From a bacterium (lineage in GTDB: Bacteria; Margulisbacteria; Marinamargulisbacteria; SXXA01): DNA of 12,261 bases. Position numbers and translations under genes: made by a program. Shown piece after piece: positions 1 through 6,077 of this stretch. The notes under the pieces are model-generated. The model searched no databases. It saw only the letters and a list, made by a program, of their open reading frames with translations, and was not told the DNA's origin. The stretch's first letter is position 1. Each line of letters begins with the position of its first letter. The DNA lies in contig JAGYJO010000033.1 in assembly GCA_018402095.1 (NCBI GenBank), forward strand, positions 1 through 12,261, given 5' to 3'.

Positions 1-36
1 ATGCCTAAAGCGGGGGAACAGGGGGTGTAGCCCCCG

Positions 37-69
37 AAAAAACACCGAGTGCTCGCCTCCGGCGAGCAC
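37..69 (-). terminator. Hairpin with T-tract, minus strand (distal terminator)
   Basis: A perfect 9-bp stem (GTGCTCGCC at 49-57, GGCGAGCAC at 61-69) closes a 3-nt loop. Read on the minus strand it is followed by TCGG-TG and a run of six T (complement of 37-42). The offset of about six bases between stem and T-run is larger than usual, so it may be weaker than a textbook terminator. It lies downstream of the minus-strand gene at 122-331 and of a second terminator-like hairpin. Another short inverted repeat (GGGGG/CCCCC around 21-35) follows. Confidence 0.45.
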
Positions 70-71
70 AA

Positions 72-95
72 GAAAAATAAAGGGCGCTATAGCCC
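72..95 (-). terminator. Short hairpin with T-rich tail after the small minus-strand gene
   Basis: Read on the minus strand, GGGC-TATAGC-GCCC (82-95) is followed directly by TTTATTTTT (72-81). It starts 27 bases after the stop codon of the 69-residue frame. The stem is only 4 bp. The 11-mer GGCGCTATAGC occurs at 83-93 and again at 106-116, both with the self-complementary core GCTATAGC, so alternative pairings exist. Moderate to low confidence. Confidence 0.35.
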
Positions 96-121
96 GCTTT
101 CCCTAGGCGCTATAGCGGCTA

Positions 122-331
122 TTATACGAAAGTATGTAGTTTTTCGAATAATAGACTCAAGGCGTCTTTATTATGAGGCGCCAAGTTTTTCATCTGTTTT
201 TCATTAAGATGAAAAATGGGATTTTCGACCATACGTCGTGTCAAAGAACGCTTTTTGGTAGAAATACCCTTTTTGCTTTGCAGCTGTTTGAGCAATACTT
301 CAAATTCCTGTAGAAACACTTGTGTTTTCAT
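122..331 (-). CDS. Small hypothetical protein, 69 residues
   Basis: An ATG frame of 69 residues ending in TAA. I do not recognise the family. The sequence is rich in Lys, Gln and Leu and looks helical, with a basic stretch (STKKRSLTRR) in the middle. It has no signal peptide, membrane segment or known catalytic motif. In its favour, two terminator-like hairpins follow the stop, and a TATGAT hexamer (complement of 445-450) lies upstream as a possible -10 box. Against it, the only purine-rich ribosome site (GAGGGGG) is about 12 bases from the ATG, farther than ideal, and the frame is short. It lies downstream of the decayed carboxylase gene on the same strand, separated by 223 bases. It may be a small regulatory or accessory protein, or a chance frame. 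Confidence 0.42.
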   Translation of the reverse strand: MKTQVFLQEFEVLLKQLQSKKGISTKKRSLTRRMVENPIFHLNEKQMKNLAPHNKDALSLLFEKLHTFV

Positions 332-554
332 AAATAACGGTTACCCCCTCAGATAACAGCTTCACATCCGCAATAATAGTTTCTTACTTATGCCCCTTTC
401 TGTGAATAAAAAACATTGATGTTTTTTGGTGTGTGATACCGTCTATCATAATCGTTTCCCAAATGGGCAAAGTCCCCGAAGAGATAGCGCCTGCTCGCCT
501 TCGGCAAGCAGGCTTTTTCTGAAAGAATCTCCCCTTTTTTAAGACAAAATGCGC
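332..554. other. Intergenic region between small gene and carboxylase remnant
   Basis: No convincing coding frame. It contains an A/T-only-type hairpin (AAAAAACA at 408-415, TGTTTTTT at 420-427, loop TTGA), a possible minus-strand -10 box (TATGAT, complement of 445-450) and the plus-strand terminator at 489-520. A small RNA on the plus strand ending at that terminator is possible but unproven. Confidence 0.5.
489..520 (+). terminator. Strong factor-independent terminator, plus strand
   Basis: An 11-bp stem with one mismatch (GCCTGCTCGCC at 489-499, GGCAAGCAGGC at 503-513) closes a TTC loop and is followed by TTTTTCT on the plus strand. It lies 35 bases beyond the 3' end of the minus-strand carboxylase remnant, but the T-run is on the plus side, so it would stop plus-strand transcription. 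No plus-strand gene is visible before it. It could end a small RNA or antisense transcript. Its stem shares 17 of 19 bases with the hairpin at 50-68. Confidence 0.6.
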
Positions 555-2057
555 TTATTTTTGATATTCCAAAACGATATACCTGTCATTTAACTCAACC
601 GTATCACCGGCTTTGACAGAGACACTTTTGACAGTCAGTGCGCCGATAGTCTCTGTATCAGAAATAACACCTGATTTTATCAACATAGGAACAAAGGTTT
701 CAGGGTCCAATGTGAGCATATTTTGCATTTTCATCGCCTCAACACCAATCAATTGCACACGGCCATTTTTCAAGGAAAGAACATCGCCTTCCTTGATATG
801 ACAGTCTGTGATTTTGCCTGGCATAGAAATGCCCAATTCCAAAGGATTGCTTGGATCTGCTTTGACAGCGGCCGTTATTTCTTTGATACCCAGCGTTTGT
901 GCTAATTTTTTATCAAGAACGGTTGTTGTGAATGTGTTTTCTCCTATGCCAAAGGTGAGGGTTGTCATAGCTGTCGATGTATCAGTGTCTCGTCCCAGAT
1001 ATGAAATCGCCAATCCTTCATGTGTGAATTGTACACCTTCTGCAATAGGGGTATATAGCGGCAGTGGGTTTTTAATGAACGCGGTTCTGTCTGTTCCGCT
1101 TGCTTTTGCGGCAATGAGTTCTTTTCCAATAGATCCGAACGCGGTGGCAACGGTGACATCGGAATCGGATACAGGGTAGCCCGGATAGGCCTCTTGCATA
1201 TTCTTTTTCAGATCTGATGGATTAAATGTCGTGCCTGAGTGACTTGGTGTTTCGGTGCGGGTGGCCGGCATTCCGTAGTTGTCTAATAGCTTTTCTATTA
1301 ATGAGGGACGTGGCAATAAAGTTTCCCATGCTTGTAGGCCCTCTAAAATCTCTTTTGAAATTCCGATAGTAGCACCGTTGGCCATGGTTGCTTCTATTTG
1401 TTGCCCTGTTTGGATATAGGTTCTGACGTCTGCCGCTGTGTGTAATCCTGCTTTCCAGCAAATCATACCGAAGCGCATGGACCATTCTGAGTACGGGGTG
1501 ACGATTGTACCCAGCTCTAGGACTTGTTCTCCCATACGTTTTGCAGATTCTATATCCTTTTCATCTATTCCCATATCTGTGGCAAACACACGATCAGATG
1601 AACCTGTACCACCGGCCCATGTACTCCAGTTTGGCGTGGTGGATGGTAATGCTGAAATCTCAAATCTACCCAAAAGACCATAGACATAGCTGGCATAGGT
1701 AGTCAGTTTTTCGGCTTGTTCTTTTTGTTCCGCTGACATGGTTAGTGCTTCAGCGACGATGCTCATGGTTATTGTGGTGGGTATGCTGGCTGGTGCGGCA
1801 TGATAACCAGATAACGATAGCCTTCGATTGCTTTTCAGTAGTCGGGCAATAGCCGCTGAAATTCCTGTTCTAATGATTGAGACTATGGTGAGCTGAGCCA
1901 ATGATAGGTTCGGCCTGTTCCCCGTATCTGTTTTGCTCGTTGCGAATGGCTTATGTTTCTTCCAGATATTTTCGACGGTCCATTCTTTTGTTTGTCCTGG
2001 ATTTTTATCCACTGAGTGTTTCGCTATGTGTTTGAAAACATCCAATTGTCTGCTCAC
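555..2057 (-). pseudogene. 3' fragment: end of carboxyltransferase plus biotinyl carrier domain, 500 codons still open
   Basis: Open frame from a GTG at 2057 to TAA at 555. The GTG lies two codons after an in-frame TAA, so it is more likely a broken continuation than a native start, though a weak AAGG precedes it. Residues 20-105 correspond to the last barrel strands (KTDTGN aligns with the family's FHTHDTSG, but the His-x-His metal ligands are missing). Residues 115-200 match the helical part (LGTIVTPYSEW for LGDIVKVTPSSKV). Residues about 350-410 form the linker. Residues 415-500 form a biotinyl domain: SMPGKITDCHIKEGD, EAMKM with Lys443 as the biotin-accepting residue, and VSVKAGDTVEL. Lys443 is 57 residues from the end, against about 35 in typical carriers, because the second half has an insertion. 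A truncated biotin-carrying protein might still be produced. Whether it is expressed is unknown. Confidence 0.78.
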
Positions 2058-2849
2058 CCAACCTTATGTGTCTGTATAGTGGTCCAGATAGTTTGGGATA
2101 GGTGTGATACCAACAGACAACATAGATATCGCCACTGCATCCACATCTCCTATAGAGCCCGAAAGATGAAAGAGGCTTGGAAACCATGGCACTTTGTTGC
2201 CCTCTGGAATTTTGTACTGTTCTCGAATGTTTGGTATAGGTTTGTAAAATGAAGCGGGCTTGCGTCGTTTTGGCCACCGAGTTGAGCCAAAGAACGTGAG
2301 CGCATTTGCGCATATTGCTGGGACAACCTACGACAGAGTACGATAGATCAAAAGATTTTCTGCGCTGACTTGTTGCTGTGCTCCCACCTGTTTCGTACCC
2401 AACGTATCCGCAAGTGCACCAATTTTCTCCATAATAGTTCGACAAATAGCAGCATAGCAGCGATTCGCTAGAAATTTTTCTGGCATCTTGGGCCAGACAC
2501 TTTTAGTCCCCCACCTTGTGCCTCCACAGGCTTTGAGATCGGTATAATACTGGTTTAAATCGCCACCACCAAAAAAAATCGCTGAACATGGTTTGGACGT
2601 CTGGAAGTGCGGCTAATTCAAGTGATCGTATATTTTGAAAGTTTTGCCTGGATTCAGTTGGATATGCGCCTTTGGGCCCATAACCATTGACGATGAGGTC
2701 TGAGAGTGAGCCTTGTGCAAAACGAACACCTTTTGTAATGGGCTAAGTTCCGGTGGTGTTTCGAGACATAATGCCAAATGTTTTGTTACATCCCAGTGCT
2801 CCACCTTCAAGCAGCAAGGCAACAGCATAGGCTTCAGCAGGAGATAAAA
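2058..2849 (-). pseudogene. Carboxyltransferase N-terminal remnant (stops and frameshifts)
   Basis: The frame from 2848 to about 2565 reads ALLLEGGALGCNKTFG, an in-frame TAG, then GVRFAQGSLSDLIVNG and LELAALPDVQTMFSDFF. This lines up with the start of the pyruvate carboxylase CT barrel (DTTMRDGHQSLLATR, then HALPNLLSLECWGGATF), but the metal- and substrate-binding Asp of TTMRD is not present. Frame changes follow between about 2565 and 2200. The final piece GDVDAVAISMLSVG, PIPNYLDHYTD, TAA then runs in the same frame into the 3' fragment. NYLDHYTD matches the family's PKYDLKYYTNL segment. Assignment rests on order and patchy similarity. Confidence 0.6.
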
Positions 2850-2862
2850 GTTAAGACATTTT
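2850..2862. repeat. Terminal inverted repeat of the IS30 remnant, end distal to the transposase start
   Basis: GTTAAGACATTTT on the plus strand. It matches the other end (3800-3813 read on the minus strand, GTTAAGACACTTTT) apart from one base or one indel. It marks the boundary where the carboxyltransferase part of the host gene resumes on the minus strand. Confidence 0.6.
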
Positions 2863-2902
2863 CTGAATGATGATTTAGATTAAATTGGATGATATCAAGA
2901 TC

Positions 2903-3750
2903 TTAAGGTGAGACCAAGTCCCAGTCTGTTTTTTTAGGATAAGTAAGCCTGATGAGGCCAATAGTTTGTTCGACAGACCCTTTCCAGCTGGGCGATAGGG
3001 CTGGACAAAAACGAATTTGTACCTAGAACTTGATTAATAGCTCCATGAAGAACATTTTCTGTGCCGTTATCAAATGTGATGGACTTCCGAGGTGCTGCTG
3101 AGGCCTGACTGAGACTCTGGATAAGGGAACTGATGTATGTGGCTGGAGTGCTGATTTGGAGGCCAACTGTGACCTTCACGAAGCGTGGGTCCTTTCAACG
3201 ATGACAGAAATGGCACCTTGCTTTGTCTGGAAACGGCGGTGTCGGTTTCAGTCAATGTCCAAATTCCCCGACGTGTAATAATACCAACGGTTTTCACGGG
3301 ACGATTGGGGATTTGAGAGGTTTAGCTTGGTAGAGCCTCTTTTCTGCGTTGATGGGCAATGTGGGAGGCAAGCGGAATAAGGTCTCTATCGGTAACCTAC
3401 TGATAGATATCTATGGTTGGTCGTTTCTAGCGCCTTCGAGTCGAATACGACCTGAAAATGAGCTCCGTGTCCAGCCGATTTGCAGCCAGCGACATAGTGT
3501 CTTGTGGATTCTGACTTTAGGCGGTCTCGTTTGTATTTCTTTCGGCGTTTTGACTACGGACTATAGCCTGACGGTACGGTCGACCGCCGACGGCGGTTGA
3601 TTCCTGAGAACATTCTCGACTAATCGTGCCTGCGATGGCGTCCAAGGAAGGCCTCATACTGCGTTTGACCTCCTGATTCTAATGCGATAGCGATCTCCTC
3701 CCGTTCTTCGAAGTGTTAAATGTCTGTACGGAGTTGGTCTTTTTTACTGT
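2903..3750 (-). pseudogene. IS30-family transposase remnant
   Basis: IS30 transposases are DDE-type enzymes with an N-terminal helix-turn-helix. Pieces in the expected order, spread over three frames, are: HLTL then REEIAIALESGG near 3710-3665 (helix-turn-helix region); GRHRR near 3630; GRIRLEG near 3450 (the WSPEQIAGRL region); TDTAVSRQSKGA near 3230 (first catalytic Asp of the WEGDTV type); SITFDNGTEN near 3080-3050 (second Asp); and GSVEQTIGLIRLTYPKKTD near 2980-2925 (catalytic Glu region, normally RGTNENTNGLIR). The frame then ends in TAA at 2903, short of the family's usual C-terminal tail. No start codon is recognisable. Several frame changes and stops show that it is inactive. Confidence 0.75.
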
Positions 3751-3799
3751 ATTTTTACCCAGCGTTTCTTGCGTGGTTTTTGTCTAATACACCGGTACA

Positions 3800-3813
3800 A
3801 AAAGTGTCTTAAC
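3800..3813. repeat. Terminal inverted repeat of the IS30 remnant, transposase-start end
   Basis: AAAAGTGTCTTAAC on the plus strand, the inverted partner of 2850-2862. The host-gene linker (minus strand, ending near 3814) stops here. Confidence 0.6.
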
Positions 3814-3930
3814 CCCATTACCCTCGACGGGCATCCCTCATCATCTAACCTGTCTAGAATCTTCGACCATGCGGTAGCTCCCGCTGTTCTAGTCAGATCG
3901 CCTATCAGTTTTATGTATCTTTTTCTGGGA

Positions 3931-4197
3931 TCAAAAACGGTAGGAAGCGGAATTTAGAACTTGAACGCGGGGTGTAAATGTTTGGACGTCTGGATGGGAT
4001 GCGAATTCATTCAGAAACAGTAGGTAATCAGGCGGAATGTTTTGTCCAATAATTACAAGATTTTGACTTAACTTAACCAGTTTTTCACATATATCTTCCC
4101 ACGTAGCCGCGGTTAATGTGACACGTCCAACAGCACTGTATCGGAATACACTCACGTATTTGTAGACAACATCGACGCCAGGCATATCACAGATCAC
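3931..4197 (-). pseudogene. Remnant of the biotin carboxylase C-terminal lobe
   Basis: This minus-strand stretch reads GRVTLTAATWEDICEKLVK followed by LSQNLVIIG and LLFLNEFASHPDVQTF. In biotin carboxylases the C-terminal lobe reads like YDPLLVKVTAWAP, then a helix, then an IRGVATNIPFL and HPDF pattern, and the order here is the same. Just downstream in another frame (3930-3814) RKRYIKLIGDLT resembles the DRATKLLTYLADVTVNG linker that leads to the carboxyltransferase domain. It is bounded upstream by stops and a deletion, and downstream by the insertion element. Confidence 0.7.
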
Positions 4198-4433
4198 CTG
4201 CTCGATGCGAAATGCCGTTCATAGGTTAATGTGCCATTACGGCTAATCGGATGGTGCTACGAGGCGAAAATGGTGCCACCCCACCCGTCTCTTCTTTGAA
4301 TTTTAACGCTTCAGTTGTTGCTGCAGGATATCCGCAAGATCTCTGATGACTTGTTCTTATGGATACGGTGATTTCGTGAACAGTTTTCTGGACCAAATCG
4401 GAGAGGGCCTATGTTCGACTTGATTCGTTTTAT

Positions 4434-5645
4434 TTAACTCATCGTTATAGAATTCCCATTTACCGTCTTCTCTTGACGACAGAATTTCATTGGTTCCCTG
4501 ACTGGTATATCCGATTCCTGGGCAATAATATGTTTTCTCTCATTTAAAGTGTAGGTATCATGGGAATGAACGTCTGATTTCGGTGTCCAAACCCGAACTC
4601 TAGCACTTTTTGGTTTTTTCATTGAAGAAGACCACCTGGTCCACCAGGGTGCAACTTGGTTAAAACTATCCACCCTGCTCGATTTGATACAGTGGCACCC
4701 GAAAATTGAGTGCCATTTCGATATGATATCATCCACACGACCTTCTTTGGCCACAGCATTGATGGCTTCAAATACCGCATCTCTGTTTGTTGTGTCGATA
4801 AGTTTTCTGGTGCCACGCCCACCGCCACCACTAGCACTTTTGATAAACACGGCTTGTCCGCTTAGTTCTGAATTGGCATAGTCGCCTTGAAATTGTGTGG
4901 TCATGTTTTCAATGCTATCAGGCTGAAGGACAAAGAATGGGGATGTGGGTAGCCCTTGCTCTTTGCACAATGTTTTGTATTCGATTTTTCCTAGTTGTTC
5001 CATGGATTCTGGTGAAGCCCCTATCCATGTTAATCCTAGCGCTTGCATTTCTCTGGCAACATTTTCATCTTCAGCCAATGGCGCCCAAATCGCATAAAAT
5101 CCGACGTCGCCATTTTGGATTGCGTCTGCCATGCCAGGCATCTTCTGAAGCTCAGATTTGAAAATCTCTATATTTCCAAATGACTTTTCGGGAATACGCA
5201 GTACATTTTCTGCTGAGATGCCTTTGACAATAGGTCTTCCTGGTACCTGTGTCTGAATAATACGTATGCTTGGGAATGCCCGTGATAGTTCTCTATAGGC
5301 CATGTTGTTGGCGTGTCCTGATGGGTTGTAGAGAACAATGGTTTTGAGCGGCGGTTTTTCGAGTTCGTAGGGAGAAACGTAGGTTGTTTTTGACAATGTC
5401 GAAAAATGACGTGTTGTCGCGGTCGTATTGCCTGTTTGTGTGAGTTGGAGACCGCTAACCTTGTGGGTGTTGAATAGCCAGGCTTGATTTGAGCGAAGTG
5501 TGTGGCTATTTACGGGGAGGCTCGTTGGCTTTTTTGTTTCTGAACCCAGTTGCAGCGTTGAAAGTCCTTTTACGATGTTTCTACCTAGTCCAGCGGTTTT
5601 GCCAGCTTGTCCTAGTGTTTGTGCAATGCGTTGTATGCCAGCCAT
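4434..5645 (-). pseudogene. 5' fragment: biotin carboxylase N-terminal lobe and start of ATP-grasp domain
   Basis: Open frame of 403 codons from the ATG at 5645. AAGGAG (complement of 5651-5656) lies 5 bases upstream, which favours this start over a GTG 14 codons earlier that has no ribosome site. Residues 1-99 are an extension not found in ordinary biotin carboxylases. Residues 100-240 match the pre-ATP-grasp lobe (GLTWIGASPESMEQLG at 204-219 corresponds to the family's GLTFIGPSPEAIRAMGDK region). Residues 268-282 are the Gly-rich ATP loop (IKSASGGGGRGTR). Usual family signatures are altered: NRGEIA reads NPSGHA and the HPGYGFLAEN site reads IWAPLAEDEN. After about residue 310 the sequence leaves the family. 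Recognisable pieces continue in other frames (GGPGGLL near 4630) and return at QESDIPV near 4510. The region is non-functional as an enzyme. Confidence 0.8.
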
Positions 5646-5743
5646 GAAAACTCCTTGATGTTGTATTTGCCTGTATCGTTTTGTCACAAGCTCACTGAAT
5701 AAATAATCTAACTATGAACATGTTTCATCATAGATTTTCGACT

Positions 5744-5862
5744 ATATACCCATCCCAAAATGAAACCGGGTACGCAGGGCTTTCCAAATTGCTCTAGTCA
5801 CGTATGGGGAATACGCTCCTGGCGCAATTTGAAAACCGGGTTTCATTTTGGAACGGGTATAT
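5744..5862. repeat. 119-nt nested palindrome, MITE-like
   Basis: The outer arms match at 22 of 24 positions (5744-5767 against the complement of 5839-5862), with ends TATACCC...GGGTATA. A second stem lies inside (TTTCCAAATTGC at 5781-5792, GCAATTTGAAA at 5824-5834, one bulged base). At the tip is a 5-bp hairpin, CGTAT-GGGGA-ATACG (5801-5815). No coding capacity. The ends can be read as TA-flanked TACCC...GGGTA, as in non-autonomous elements moved by IS630/Tc1-type transposases, but TA duplication is also implied by the palindrome itself. It could alternatively be a structured RNA or a regulatory cruciform. Confidence 0.6.
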
Positions 5863-5961
5863 TTGTGGGTAATCAGAGACTGTAGGCGTGTTTCAAGCGG
5901 TATCTATTTGGGAATGCACTCCCTGTGATGTATATATCCTAAAAAATGGATACAATTCCAT

Positions 5962-5975
5962 GCGTGAAATCACGC
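5962..5975. promoter_or_regulatory. Perfect dyad GCGTGA-AA-TCACGC, possible operator
   Basis: Two 6-bp arms around an AA centre, 103 bases before the giant gene's start and next to a second small inverted repeat (TGGA-TACAAT-TCCA at 5947-5960). Size and symmetry suit a dimeric regulator, but I do not recognise a known operator. Confidence 0.3.
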
Positions 5976-6030
5976 GACCTATATAGACATCTTTACCTGT
6001 ATTTTAACTTTGCCAAATTTATAGACAAAC

Positions 6031-6048
6031 ACACCTTTTTTGAGGTGT
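6031..6048 (+). promoter_or_regulatory. Leader hairpin upstream of the giant gene
   Basis: ACACCT (6031-6036) pairs with AGGTGT (6043-6048) across a T-rich loop and is followed by TTTCTTGTC. It lies 15 bases before the ribosome site. The shape resembles a weak terminator or attenuator in the 5' leader. The stem is short and the T-run is interrupted, so control by attenuation is only a possibility. Confidence 0.3.
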
Positions 6049-6062
6049 TTTCTTGTCTCCCA

Positions 6063-6072
6063 GAGAGGTGAT
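6063..6072 (+). promoter_or_regulatory. Strong ribosome binding site that fixes the GTG start
   Basis: GAGAGGTGAT contains GAGGTGAT, an 8-base match to the 16S anti-Shine-Dalgarno complement AGGAGGTGAT, five bases before the GTG at 6078. The site includes the TGA stop (6069-6071) in the same frame, so no earlier in-frame start is possible. Confidence 0.8.
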
Positions 6073-6077
6073 CTACT

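Larger units (their letters stand above)
2850..3813 (-). mobile_element. Degenerate IS30-family insertion sequence
   Basis: A 964-bp insertion lies in the linker between the biotin carboxylase and carboxyltransferase parts. Its ends form an inverted repeat: GTTAAGACATTTT (2850-2862) against GTTAAGACACTTTT read inward from 3813. Between them lie frameshifted pieces of an IS30-type transposase on the minus strand. IS30 elements are usually 1.0-1.25 kb, so it has lost some sequence. I see no clear target-site duplication, as expected for an old insertion. It has the same orientation as the host gene. Confidence 0.72.
555..5645 (-). pseudogene. Decayed pyruvate-carboxylase-like gene (biotin carboxylase, carboxyltransferase, biotinyl domain), split by an IS30 remnant
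   Basis: Pyruvate carboxylase makes oxaloacetate from pyruvate, bicarbonate and ATP in the cytoplasm. Domain order is conserved here: an N-terminal extension of about 100 residues, the biotin carboxylase N-lobe and ATP-grasp Gly-rich loop (GGGGRGT, around 4830), a remnant of the biotin carboxylase C-terminal lobe (4197-3931, VKLSQNLVIIG and FASHPDVQTF), carboxyltransferase pieces (about 2850-1400), and a biotinyl domain with EAMKM near 730. Damage seen: frame changes from about 4715; a shortened stretch (4434-4197) where the family needs about 70 more residues, including the ExNPR region; in-frame TAG near 2743 and TAA at about 2066; and a 964-bp IS30 relic in the interdomain linker. Without the insertion the length is about 1375 codons, against about 1150 for the family, partly from the N-terminal extension. 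The start at 5645 is supported by AAGGAG five bases upstream. Divergence is strong, so a relative such as another biotin-dependent carboxylase is possible, but the PYC-type order of domains argues for this family. Confidence 0.85.
5646..6077. other. Divergent intergenic region with several inverted repeats
   Basis: No coding frame with support. From the carboxylase side it holds the AAGGAG ribosome site (5651-5656), a near-palindrome TGAACATGTTTCA (5715-5727) inside CTATGA/TCATCATAG that could be an operator, the long nested palindrome at 5744-5862, a dyad at 5962-5975, a hairpin at 6031-6048 and the ribosome site of the giant gene. Promoters for both genes must lie here, but I could not pick convincing -35/-10 pairs. 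Confidence 0.6.

Noticed and set aside
1..30. Nine-codon frame ATG to TAG at the left edge
   Set aside because: Too short to judge. It could be the tail of a plus-strand gene outside the window, but it overlaps a GGGGG/CCCCC inverted repeat and has no supporting evidence.
613..1702. Plus-strand frames opposite the carboxylase 3' fragment
   Set aside because: The minus strand carries clear biotinyl and carboxyltransferase similarity, and the plus-strand frames show none.
3349..3600. Plus-strand frame of 83 codons inside the IS30 region
   Set aside because: The minus strand carries the transposase pieces in order. This frame has no support and is a by-product.
2592..3994. Identical 14-mer TTTGGACGTCTGGA at 2592-2605 and 3981-3994, both coding PDVQT on the minus strand
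   Set aside because: The flanking sequence aligns to different domains (carboxyltransferase start and biotin carboxylase C-lobe) and similarity drops quickly. It is probably coincidence rather than a duplication.
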